From: an uncultured Pseudomonadota bacterium
Lineage (GTDB): Bacteria > Pseudomonadota > Gammaproteobacteria > Burkholderiales > Eutrophovitaceae
Direction: 5' to 3'
Length of the DNA stretch: 47,756 nucleotides
NCBI GenBank assembly: GCA_913057675.1
Contig: CAJXOL010000003.1
Span: forward strand, 1-47,756
This document shows positions 35,704-44,087 of this stretch, one piece after another. Under the pieces are notes generated by a model. It had not been told where the DNA came from. It saw only the letters and a list, made by a program, of their open reading frames with translations, and did no database searches. Position 1 is the first letter of the stretch. The number at the start of each line of letters is the position of its first letter. Position numbers and translations under genes: made by a program.

Positions 35704-36306
35704 CTAAACGTCCGACATCGCAGACGCCAGAATATGTAACATTCCAGCAGTCGCTCCCCAGATATCGTGCTCAAGATAAGGTAAACGATAAAAATATCGT
35801 TTATCGGAGGCATCAGAACTTGAGGATATTTTATAATTACCAAGGTCTAATACGAAATCCATTGGCACTTCAAATATTGACGCCACCTCAAATGGATCCA
35901 AAACACAATCAATGGGAGGTTCAATCCATGCAACAACCGGGGTGACCCTGAAACCTGTTCGAATATCATATTCAGGTAACTGGCCTAACAAGGCCGACTC
36001 GTCAAGATTTAAACCAATCTCCTCTTGAGTTTCTCTCAAAGCGGTCATCTGCCTATTCGCATCCTCATCCGAAACCCTGCCTCCAGGAAAACTGATCTGA
36101 CCTGCATGATTGTTCAGATGATCAGTTCGTTTAGTCAATAAAATACATAACCGATCAGCTCGATGAACAATTGGAACCAGCACTGCGGCCGAAATAGGAC
36201 TCACGCCGACCGGATGCTTAAACATCAGATACCCCGTATTTTCAGCTTTCGGCTTAAACGACGCCAATCTTTTCGATATGCTTTGACGAGTCAGCAATAA
36301 AGACAT
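35704..36306 (-). CDS. Nudix hydrolase, CoA pyrophosphatase (NudL-like)
   Basis: A 200-aa Nudix hydrolase. The Nudix helix is GGRVSDEDANRQMTALRETQEEIGL, which has the two-residue-longer spacing seen in E. coli NudL. The UPF0035-type motif LLTKRTDHLNNHAGQISFPGG directly precedes it, marking the CoA-pyrophosphatase subgroup that cleaves CoA to 4'-phosphopantetheine and adenosine 3',5'-bisphosphate. It leads a two-gene operon with ybaK. Confidence 0.9.
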   Translation of the reverse strand: MSLLLTRQSISKRLASFKPKAENTGYLMFKHPVGVSPISAAVLVPIVHRADRLCILLTKRTDHLNNHAGQISFPGGRVSDEDANRQMTALRETQEEIGLNLDESALLGQLPEYDIRTGFRVTPVVAWIEPPIDCVLDPFEVASIFEVPMDFVLDLGNYKISSSSDASDKRYFYRLPYLEHDIWGATAGMLHILASAMSDV

Positions 36307-36408
36307 TTTCGTATTATTTTTAATTAACCTTTAACCGCGCTAGTATTACATAAACTTAAATCAACAAAAATACGAATATATCCGTCAAAATTCTCAGACA
36401 CCTGATTT

Positions 36409-36732
36409 ATGATTAATTCACGCTTCTTAAAAGTCGTACTTTTTATAGTTTTCCTAGGCGCCAGCTTCCAGCAACCTAGCATGGCAGGGTGTTCTAGCGA
36501 GATTCGTGTTTTGGGAGATGATCTTAGTGGCATCAAACTTTCGCCCCAACAAAACCAATTATTGGCAGATAGAATTTTTCGAGCTAAACGACATTGCTTT
36601 AGAGGCCAAGAAAAAAAAGCTATGGCTCTCATTAATGCGGCAAGAGCGCTCGTAGGTCTTCAACCAACAACCGGAGAGTTCGACTGGGAAAACATACCCA
36701 TCGAAGACTTAAATAGCCGACCTATAAACTAA
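36409..36732 (+). CDS. Small exported protein of unknown function, two cysteines
   Basis: A 107-aa protein I do not recognise. It has a clear signal peptide (residues 1-27: basic MINSRFLK, hydrophobic VVLFIVFLGASF, then PSMA before GC). Cleavage after SMA by signal peptidase I fits. Because Cys28 follows directly, a non-standard lipobox (MAGC) is also possible. The mature part of about 80 residues is rich in Gln and Lys, looks helical (LSPQQNQLLADRIFRAKRHCFRGQEKKAMALINAARALV) and has a second cysteine at residue 63, allowing a disulfide. It is alone on the plus strand, ending 8 bp from the convergent second maeB. Confidence 0.7.
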   Translation: MINSRFLKVVLFIVFLGASFQQPSMAGCSSEIRVLGDDLSGIKLSPQQNQLLADRIFRAKRHCFRGQEKKAMALINAARALVGLQPTTGEFDWENIPIEDLNSRPIN

Positions 36733-36740
36733 TCTACATA

Positions 36741-39014
36741 TCACCGGTTGGTTGTAGCATCGACTGAACACAACGCAGACATATTTACTAATCGCCTTAC
36801 AGTAGCAGTGGGCGTTAGGACATGCACTACCTTACTTGGACCAAGCAATATGGGACCAATAGTAATACCCTCTCCCACAGTGACCTTCATCAAATTAAAA
36901 GCGATATTTGCTGCATCTAGATTGGGCATGATCAATAAATTAGCCTCACCCGAAATCTGGGCATTGGGGAAAATAGTCTGACGAATCTGTTCGTCTAAGG
37001 CTGCGTCTCCGTGCATTTCTCCATCAACCTTTAATGTGGGATCGCGTTCAATGATGATTTCTCGTGCGAGAGACATTTTTTGTGCTGAAATATCTTTAGA
37101 AGTGCCAAAATTAGAGTGCGATAAAAGTGCAATATTAGGTATCAGACCAAAACGTCTTACCTCCTCTGCCGCCAGCATTGTGATATCTGCTATTTGCTCT
37201 GCATTCGGATTGATATTCACATAGGTGTCACAAATAAAAAGTGTTCGCCCTGGAAGAATTAATACATTCATTGCAGCAAAACGACTCGCACCACTGCGCA
37301 GACCAATGACATCGTTGATATATCTAAGATGAATATCAAAGTTTGCGATCGTTCCACAAAGCATAGCGTCGGCGTCGTCGTTTTTGACCATCAATGCCCC
37401 AATTAACGTAGTTCTTCGCGAGGCCTCTCGATTCGCGTACTCTTCTGAGACTCCTTTGCGTTGCATGATCTCATAGTACTGTTTCCAATAAGTCTCAATT
37501 CTTGAGTCTGTATTAGGATTAAAAACCTCAAAGTCTCGGTGGGGTTTTATTCTTAAGCCAGCTTTTTCAATTTTCTCTTGAAGAATCTCGGGTCGAGCAA
37601 TCAATATCGGTCGAGCAAGCCCCTCATCAACGACAATTTGAACAGCTCGCAGCACTCTATCATCCTCACCCTCACAGTAAACAACTCGCTGTGGTTTTTG
37701 TTTTGCTGCCAAAAACACTGGCTTCATAATTATTCCGGAGTGGTAGACAAATTGAGTTAAGCGCTCCTTGTATGCCTCAAAATCTAGAATTGGCCTAGTA
37801 GCAACCCCACTTTTCATTGCAGCATCAGCCACAGCGGGCGCAATACGCACGATTAAACGAGGATCAAAGGGTTTAGGGATGAAATAGGTTGGCCCAAATT
37901 TCATCTCAACATTTTCATATGCCATGGCAACAACATCTGATTGTTCTTCTCTTGCAAGCTCCGCTATCGCTTTAACCGCCGCCAGCTTCATATCGTCATT
38001 AATTTCTGTCGCACCGACATCAAGAGCCCCCCTAAATATGAAGGGAAAGCACAGCACATTATTGACCTGATTCGGGTAATCAGATCGACCCGTCGCCATC
38101 ACTGCATCGGGTCGTACCCGCCGAACAATATCTGGGTGCACCTCAGGGTCAGGATTAGCCAGCGCAAGAATCACTGGGTTTTTCTTCATCAGAGAAATCA
38201 TTTCCTCATTAAGTACGTTGGCCGCAGAAAGGCCAATAAAAACGTCAGCGTCAATCATTAAATCGGCGAGACCTCTGGCATCAGTATCTTTCGCGAATTG
38301 AGCTTTGATTTCATCCATCTCAACTTCTCTTCCTTGGTAGACCACACCATGGATATCCGCCACATAAATGTTAGCCATTGGTAAACCTACCTGAACCAAC
38401 AACCCTAGGCAGGCAAGAGCCGCAGCGCCAGCGCCAGAACAAACCACTTTAACGTCTTTTAAATCCTTCCCAACCACCTCTAACGCGTTTAGAAAGGCAG
38501 CAGCAACAATAATGGCTGTACCATGTTGATCATCATGGAAAACAGGGATCTTCAGCCTTTTTCTTAATTCTTTCTCAATTCTAAAACACTCAGGCGCTTT
38601 TATATCCTCCAAATTGATGCCGCCAAAGGTAGGCTCCAATGAGGCGATAATCTTAATTAATTGATCTTCATCATCTTCGTTTATTTCTAAATCAAATACG
38701 TCGATGCCTGCAAATTTCTTAAAAAGAACAGCCTTCCCCTCCATCACAGGTTTAGCCGCTAATGGGCCTATGGCTCCCAAGCCAAGCACGGCACTTCCAT
38801 TTGTCACTACGCCAATAAGGTTTGCCCGACTGGTATAGAGATTCGCAGTGGAGGGATCAGCAACAATTTCTTCACAAGCAGCAGCAACACCTGGAGAATA
38901 AGCCAATGCCAAATCACGTTGATTTGTTAAGCCTTTTGTAGCCTTTATCGAAAGCTTCCCGGGCGAAGGGTACCTATGGTAGCGTAGCGCAGAACGTCTT
39001 AGTTGTTCATCCAT
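36741..39014 (-). CDS. maeB: Second MaeB malic enzyme with phosphotransacetylase-like domain
   Basis: A 757-aa paralogue of the protein at 5901-8189, with the same architecture. Malic-enzyme motifs: [60 protein letters not shown] and [22 protein letters not shown]. The C-terminal domain has [25 protein letters not shown] and GPILLGPSKVVHV. By eye the malic-enzyme halves are much alike and differences cluster in loops around residues 220-260 and in the C-terminal domain, where an allosteric effector would bind. The two may differ in cofactor or regulation. Nothing suggests decay of either copy. Confidence 0.95.
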   Translation of the reverse strand: MDEQLRRSALRYHRYPSPGKLSIKATKGLTNQRDLALAYSPGVAAACEEIVADPSTANLYTSRANLIGVVTNGSAVLGLGAIGPLAAKPVMEGKAVLFKKFAGIDVFDLEINEDDEDQLIKIIASLEPTFGGINLEDIKAPECFRIEKELRKRLKIPVFHDDQHGTAIIVAAAFLNALEVVGKDLKDVKVVCSGAGAAALACLGLLVQVGLPMANIYVADIHGVVYQGREVEMDEIKAQFAKDTDARGLADLMIDADVFIGLSAANVLNEEMISLMKKNPVILALANPDPEVHPDIVRRVRPDAVMATGRSDYPNQVNNVLCFPFIFRGALDVGATEINDDMKLAAVKAIAELAREEQSDVVAMAYENVEMKFGPTYFIPKPFDPRLIVRIAPAVADAAMKSGVATRPILDFEAYKERLTQFVYHSGIIMKPVFLAAKQKPQRVVYCEGEDDRVLRAVQIVVDEGLARPILIARPEILQEKIEKAGLRIKPHRDFEVFNPNTDSRIETYWKQYYEIMQRKGVSEEYANREASRRTTLIGALMVKNDDADAMLCGTIANFDIHLRYINDVIGLRSGASRFAAMNVLILPGRTLFICDTYVNINPNAEQIADITMLAAEEVRRFGLIPNIALLSHSNFGTSKDISAQKMSLAREIIIERDPTLKVDGEMHGDAALDEQIRQTIFPNAQISGEANLLIMPNLDAANIAFNLMKVTVGEGITIGPILLGPSKVVHVLTPTATVRRLVNMSALCSVDATTNR

Positions 39015-39077
39015 GAATTCGTCTTTCTACAATAATAAAAATTTTAATGCTCAATATAAAAGTTCATTAACTTTGTG

Positions 39078-39530
39078 TCACAATATTTTTGGCCTCTTAA
39101 TATGCGCCAAAGCAAACTGAACAAACTCGACGCCACATTCAGCGAATCCCATTTTGTAATAGAACCCTTTAGCTGATGCACACGCATTCAGGACAAGTTC
39201 ACGCACTCTATTCACACCGCACCAAGCCGCGATGTGCTCATAGAGCAGGCATCCCATTCCGCACAATTAATTTTTTTTCAACGGTCATTTGGATCAACTT
39301 ACCTCTTCGACCGGAATTTTCCATCGACAACGCGATGCAAACACACTGGTCTAAAAGTGAATCAAAGAGTCCAAAGTGATACTGCTTATCTTCACCTTCT
39401 AAGTCAGGATTAGAAAGACTCATGCCTAAAGGTACTCTAAGTTGACGCTCTCTTATTTTGAGCATCTCCACATGTTGAACACTACCAAATCGTACCTTTA
39501 AAAATTGCGCAATAGCTCTCCGTCAGACAT
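39078..39530 (-). pseudogene. GNAT-family N-acetyltransferase broken by frameshifts
   Basis: Two overlapping minus-strand ORFs in different frames join into one GNAT protein. The first holds RQLRVPLGMSLSNPDLEGE and GKLIQMTVEKK (motif-A strand); the second continues GMGCLLYEHIAAW, LNACASAKGFYYKMGF (motif B) and ends AHIKRPKIL. The break lies at 39238-39285, where an A8 run and a GGAATGGGATGCC stretch occur. A second disruption seems to separate the likely start MSDGELLRNF (ATG 39530) from LKVRFGSVQHVEM: in-frame reading hits TAA at a T5 run, and one extra T would join them. The gene is probably inactive unless these are sequence errors. Confidence 0.72.
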
Positions 39531-39609
39531 TTTAATTAATACTTTTCTGAATATGGCTTGTGTAGTTTGTTTAGTAATCTTGTTTCTAATCTCCAAAAGT
39601 AGTCATATC

Positions 39610-41133
39610 CTACATCGTAGGGCCAAGAACCCAAGGCGCAAACTCATCCTCTCCATATCCCCACTGCTCACTCTTGGATTGATCTCCAGACGCGACTTCG
39701 AGTATTCGATCGAAGATTTCCTGACCAACCTGCTCAATTGTTCCAGTACCATCAATAATAGTGCCGCAATTGATATCCATGTCATCCTCTTGCTTATTAA
39801 ATAACGATGTATTGGTGGACAATTTGATGCTCGGGGAAGGCTTGCAGCCGTATGCCGAGCCTCGCCCAGTCGTGAAACAAGCTATGTTAGCCCCACCAGC
39901 AACATGTCCTGTTACTGATACTGGGTCATAACCCGGGGTATCCATAAACACAAAGCCCTTTTGGGTAACTTGCTCCGCATATTTATACACGTCCATCATC
40001 CCTTGTGTACCGCCTTTTGCGACACCTCCAAGGGATTTCTCTAAAACCGTTGTTAAGCCGCCAGCTTTGTTCCCTGGGGACGGGTTATTGTTCATCTCCC
40101 CGCCCAGTCTCGTCGTGTAGTCTTCCCACCACTTGATCCGTTCGACCAGTTTTTCTCCAACCTCCCTCGACACTGCTCTCCGTGTCAATAAATGCTCTGC
40201 GCCATAGACCTCTGGCGTTTCACTTAGGATGGCAGTACCGCCATTTTGCACCAGAAGATCTGCAGCAGCACCCAATGCAGGATTTGCTGAAATCCCTGAA
40301 TACCCATCGGACCCACCGCACTCAAGCCCGAGGATCAAATGACTCGCTGCAGCCGGCTGACGCTCCACTTTATTCGCATCAGGCAGCATTTCTTTGATCA
40401 TATCGATACCTTGCTGAACGGTCTTTCGAGTTCCACCGACCTCTTGAATTGTAAAAGCTTTCAAGCGCTCATTCCTACTCAACCCTTGCGCCGCAAGCAA
40501 ATTATTAATTTGATTAGCCTCACAACCGAGACCGATCAGCAACGTCGAGTAGAAGTTAGGATGTATGGCATACCCACCGAGGGTCCGCCTAAGGTACTCC
40601 ATGGGCTCCCCTTCAGACCCCATGCCGCAGCCTGTGCGGTGATGTATTGGCACTATTCCATCAATATTCGGATAATCCGCCATTACTTCATCAGTGAAAA
40701 ATTTGGCTATTAGTCGACACACATGCGCAGAACAATTCACGCTCGAAATAACGCCTAGGTAGTTTCGCGTGGCGACACTCCCATCCGCTCGTTTAATCCC
40801 CATGAAGGTGGCTGGATGAGGGTTTAATTCAGTTGGTATGAAATCCTCACAAAATGCATAATCTCGCTCAAAGTCACCCATTGCCAAATTATGCACATGC
40901 ACGTGGTCCCCTGCGACTATTGGCTGAGTGACGAGACCAATAATTTGATTATATCGTCGCACGGAATTGCCAATACTCATAGGCCTCGATGCCACCTTAT
41001 GTCCAGCAGGGATAAGCCCTGTGGTTCTAATTTTTTCCTTAAAAATCTCTGTCCCTTGCGGGAGTTCGGTTCTTGCAATAACCACATCATCTGCAGCATT
41101 TAATCTTATTGTGAGATCTGCCGTTTGAAGCAT
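39610..41133 (-). CDS. UxaA-family sugar-acid dehydratase (altronate/galactarate dehydratase type)
   Basis: A 507-aa dehydratase with the two-part UxaA layout. An N-terminal SAF domain (residues 5-95, DDVVIARTELPQGTE) is followed by the catalytic domain with RADGSVATRNYLGV, IVPIHHRTGCGMGSEGEP, LGLECGGSDGYSGISANPALG and FMDTPGYDPVSVTGHVAGGANIACFTTGRGSAYG. The family removes water from sugar acids (altronate, galactarate, lactate analogues) using iron or manganese. AAGGAGTG lies 8 nt before the ATG. It is divergent from an SDR and FAH-family pair typical of non-phosphorylative deoxysugar-acid routes, which suggests an L-fuconate-, rhamnonate- or related-type substrate rather than altronate. The substrate is inference. 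Confidence 0.9.
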   Translation of the reverse strand: MLQTADLTIRLNAADDVVIARTELPQGTEIFKEKIRTTGLIPAGHKVASRPMSIGNSVRRYNQIIGLVTQPIVAGDHVHVHNLAMGDFERDYAFCEDFIPTELNPHPATFMGIKRADGSVATRNYLGVISSVNCSAHVCRLIAKFFTDEVMADYPNIDGIVPIHHRTGCGMGSEGEPMEYLRRTLGGYAIHPNFYSTLLIGLGCEANQINNLLAAQGLSRNERLKAFTIQEVGGTRKTVQQGIDMIKEMLPDANKVERQPAAASHLILGLECGGSDGYSGISANPALGAAADLLVQNGGTAILSETPEVYGAEHLLTRRAVSREVGEKLVERIKWWEDYTTRLGGEMNNNPSPGNKAGGLTTVLEKSLGGVAKGGTQGMMDVYKYAEQVTQKGFVFMDTPGYDPVSVTGHVAGGANIACFTTGRGSAYGCKPSPSIKLSTNTSLFNKQEDDMDINCGTIIDGTGTIEQVGQEIFDRILEVASGDQSKSEQWGYGEDEFAPWVLGPTM

Positions 41134-41341
41134 TAATTCACTCCTTAGTTGTATGTTTATCTTTTTATCTGATTGTGGTTATCTATAGTCCTGAAAAAAA
41201 CTATTTCAACTTCATTATACATTTACCAGTTGTCATGAAAGCGAAACCTCACGCCATTTAGAACATAGGCTTTAATGCTATCTAGACTAACGACATAATG
41301 TGGCAGAATATGCTAACAATCTAACTCAACCGCACTGACTT

Positions 41342-42085
41342 ATGACTTCAGATCGACTCGCTGGAAAATCAATATTCGTAACTGCAGGCGCACAAGGCAT
41401 TGGCCGCGCCTCAGTAATTGCCTTCGCACAAGAGGGTGCGCGCATAATTGCCACTGATGTTAATGCGGAAAAACTGAGTGAGTTAGAAGATATCAGTGGG
41501 GTCACAACGAAGGTTTTGAACGTTCTAGATAGAGCAGCCATCCAATCGGCAGCAGCTGAATACGACAATATAGACGTTATCCTCAATTGTGCTGGCTATG
41601 TTCACCACGGCACCATCATGGAATGCAGCCAAGAAGACTGGGACTATTCGTTTGACCTAAATGTTAAAAGTATGTTTATGGTCACCCAATCATTTTTGCC
41701 TCATCTATTAGCTAAGCAAAATGGCAGCGTTATTAATATAGCCTCGGTTGCGGGATCTATGAAGGGATTCGTAAACCGCTTCGCATATGGTGCTACGAAA
41801 GCCGCGGTAATTGGACTTACTAAATCCATAGCAGCTGACTATGTGGCACAAGGCATCCGCGCAAATGCTATTTGCCCAGGCACTGTCGACACGCCAAGTC
41901 TAGCGGATAGAATGCAGGCCACTGGGGATGTCACGGAAGCTAGAAAAAATTTCATTAGTCGACAACCCATGGGACGACTCGGAACACCGGAAGAAATTGC
42001 TAATATAGCGATATACCTTGCATCAGATGAATCAAAGTTTATGACTGGGCAAACAATCTCGGTTGACGGTGGAATAAGCATCTAA
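41342..42085 (+). CDS. SDR dehydrogenase, 2-keto-3-deoxy-L-fuconate dehydrogenase-like
   Basis: A 247-aa short-chain dehydrogenase. Cofactor motif TAGAQGIG at 14-21, NCAGYVHHGTI near 84-94, catalytic Ser in NIASVAGS, and Tyr/Lys in FAYGATKAA near 149-153, followed by RANAICPGTVDTPSL. The NCAGYVHHGTI and RFAYGATKAAVIGLTKS stretches match the subgroup containing Xanthomonas 2-keto-3-deoxy-L-fuconate 4-dehydrogenase and mammalian DHRS6 as I recall it. It would oxidise C4 of a 2-keto-3-deoxy acid to the 2,4-diketo compound, the substrate of the next gene product. It starts at ATG 41342 without a clear ribosome-binding site, 208 bp from the divergent dehydratase. Confidence 0.88.
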   Translation: MTSDRLAGKSIFVTAGAQGIGRASVIAFAQEGARIIATDVNAEKLSELEDISGVTTKVLNVLDRAAIQSAAAEYDNIDVILNCAGYVHHGTIMECSQEDWDYSFDLNVKSMFMVTQSFLPHLLAKQNGSVINIASVAGSMKGFVNRFAYGATKAAVIGLTKSIAADYVAQGIRANAICPGTVDTPSLADRMQATGDVTEARKNFISRQPMGRLGTPEEIANIAIYLASDESKFMTGQTISVDGGISI

Positions 42086-42115
42086 ACGCATAATTAATAT
42101 AGGGGGGAGATCTAA

Positions 42116-42964
42116 ATGAAACTTTTACGCTACGGCGACATTGGGCAAGAGAAGCCTGGGATACTTGATTCCGACGGCAATCTTCGTGATTTATCCAACA
42201 CCATCTCAGATATTAACGGGGACTTCCTGAGCCAGGGTGGAATAGAAAAAATCAATAAACTAGACCTAGATATATTACCTAAAGTCCTAGGAAACCCTCG
42301 TCTTGGATTGCCGGTATCTGGCACACCTAAGTTAATCTGCATTGGTCTTAATTATTCTGATCATGCAAAAGAATCTAATATGGCGATCCCAACTGAACCA
42401 GTTGTATTTATGAAAGCCATCAGCTCGCTCAACGGACCGAACGATGATGTCATTTTGCCTAACAATTCCGTCAAAGGAGATTGGGAAGTGGAACTGGCTG
42501 TTGTAATCGGCAAAAAAGCTAAGAACGTTGACGAATCAAATGCGCTGACACATGTTGCGGGATACACAATATGTAATGATGTTTCTGAACGTGAGTGGCA
42601 ACTGGAGCATGGTAGCCAATGGTCAAAGGGCAAGAGCTTTGATACTTTTGCTCCCGTGGGCCCTTGGTTAGTTACCAAAGACGAAATCGAAAACCCTCAC
42701 AACTTAGCAATGTGGTTAGACCTTAATGGTGAGAGGATGCAAACAGGAAATACAAGTACGATGATATTTGGAGTCGAGAAATTAATTTCCTATCTCTCAT
42801 ACTTTATAACGCTGCAACCTGGCGATATTATTTCTACAGGCACACCACCAGGAGTTGGCATGGGCGTAAAGCCAGAACCGGTCTTCCTGAAGATTGGAGA
42901 TGGAATGCGGCTTGGCATCGATGGCTTAGGCGAACAAAAGCAAACTGTTATCGCCGACCAATAA
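42116..42964 (+). CDS. FAH-family hydrolase, 2,4-diketo-3-deoxy-L-fuconate hydrolase-like
   Basis: A 282-aa fumarylacetoacetate-hydrolase-fold enzyme that cleaves C-C bonds of diketo acids. The start MKLLRYGDIGQEKPG, the CIGLNYSDHAKE core, the metal-binding DWEVELAVVIG (Glu and Asp ligands), GYTICNDVSERE, KGKSFDTFAPVGPWLVT, and the TGTPPGVGMG loop are all typical of the diketo-deoxysugar-acid subgroup. It would split a 2,4-diketo-3-deoxy acid to pyruvate plus a hydroxyacid such as lactate. A strong GGGGGGAG ribosome-binding site lies 9 nt upstream and the gene follows the SDR by 30 bp. Confidence 0.9.
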   Translation: MKLLRYGDIGQEKPGILDSDGNLRDLSNTISDINGDFLSQGGIEKINKLDLDILPKVLGNPRLGLPVSGTPKLICIGLNYSDHAKESNMAIPTEPVVFMKAISSLNGPNDDVILPNNSVKGDWEVELAVVIGKKAKNVDESNALTHVAGYTICNDVSEREWQLEHGSQWSKGKSFDTFAPVGPWLVTKDEIENPHNLAMWLDLNGERMQTGNTSTMIFGVEKLISYLSYFITLQPGDIISTGTPPGVGMGVKPEPVFLKIGDGMRLGIDGLGEQKQTVIADQ

Positions 42965-43115
42965 AGTGTAACCGTCAAGCATTTTTGAAAATACACGCTT
43001 TCGATATGCTTGAGGTAATCTCAGAATCTAAATTTTTTCTTTCAAAAATTATAATCTTTCGAGAATGAGCTGAGATACGAACAAATTTTAGCCATCCACA
43101 CAGTTATTAAGCTCA

Positions 43116-44087
43116 ATGAGTACAGCACTTGAAGATCCGCACAGACTATGTACCGCACCAATGCTTGATTGGTCGGATAGGCACTGTAGATTTTTATTCC
43201 GACTATTTGCGCCACATGCAATGCTCTACACCGAGATGGTCACTACTGGGGCAATTATTCATGGGGATCAAAACCGTCATTTAGACTTTTCTGAGGAAGA
43301 ACACCCACTTGCACTCCAATTGGGTGGAAGCGCTCCCAGGGAACTAAAATACTGCGCCACACTAGCTTCAAAATGGGGCTATGACGAAATCAACCTTAAT
43401 TGCGGGTGCCCTTCTGAGCGCGTTCAAAAAGGTAACTTTGGCGCTTCGCTAATGTTCGAGCATGACTTAGTCGCTCAATGCGTAAAAGCTATGAGCGAGG
43501 CCACAAATATCCCTGTTACAGTCAAGCATCGCTTAGGTGTCGACAATTCTGACAGCTATGATTTTGTTTCTCAGTTTGTAGGTACGGTACGCGATGCTGG
43601 TTGTAGAACTTTTATCGTCCATGCACGCATTGCGGTTTTAAAGGGCCTGTCACCTAAGAAAAATCGAGAAATACCTCCGCTCAACTATGAATTTGTATAT
43701 CGGCTGAAACTAGAATATCCCGACTGTGTATTTATCATTAATGGTGGACTTGATGAACATACTGAGTTCGACTCCATTTTGAAAAAAATTAATGGCGTCA
43801 TGGTTGGTAGGGCCATCTACCATTCACCCGAGTTTCTCGGGAGATTAAGTCAATCCATTCATGGAAGCGTCAATCAAGATCTAGACGACATCATTTTAAA
43901 AATACACGGCTATGCGGTAGATCAAGTTCGCAGCGGCATCCGATTAAAGTCAATAGCCAGACATCTTCTCGGTCTCTTCCATGGCCGCAAAGGGGCGAGA
44001 ATATGGAGGCGCACCCTTTCCAACCCAGATCATCTAAAAGACAACGACCCAGACTTGATTATGCGCGCCTATAAAGAAGTTTATTAA
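43116..44087 (+). CDS. dusA: tRNA-dihydrouridine(20/20a) synthase DusA
   Basis: A 323-aa FMN enzyme that reduces U20/U20a of tRNA. The start CTAPMLDWSDRHCRF is a DusA signature, the catalytic Cys98 lies in NLNCGCPSERVQKG, the FMN-binding Lys is in VKHRLGVD, and His and Arg are in VHARIAVLKGLSPKKNREIPPL. That segment usually reads HARKAWL; the Lys-Ala-Trp to Ile-Ala-Val change is a minor oddity. The phosphate-binding NGGLDEH and VMVGRAIYH are intact. Its 3' end overlaps the convergent beta-propeller gene by 4 bp. Confidence 0.95.
   Translation: MSTALEDPHRLCTAPMLDWSDRHCRFLFRLFAPHAMLYTEMVTTGAIIHGDQNRHLDFSEEEHPLALQLGGSAPRELKYCATLASKWGYDEINLNCGCPSERVQKGNFGASLMFEHDLVAQCVKAMSEATNIPVTVKHRLGVDNSDSYDFVSQFVGTVRDAGCRTFIVHARIAVLKGLSPKKNREIPPLNYEFVYRLKLEYPDCVFIINGGLDEHTEFDSILKKINGVMVGRAIYHSPEFLGRLSQSIHGSVNQDLDDIILKIHGYAVDQVRSGIRLKSIARHLLGLFHGRKGARIWRRTLSNPDHLKDNDPDLIMRAYKEVY

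Noticed and set aside
39505-39804. 99-aa plus-strand ORF over the end of the UxaA-family gene
   Set aside because: Mostly antisense to the conserved dehydratase C-terminus; no domain or ribosome-binding site.
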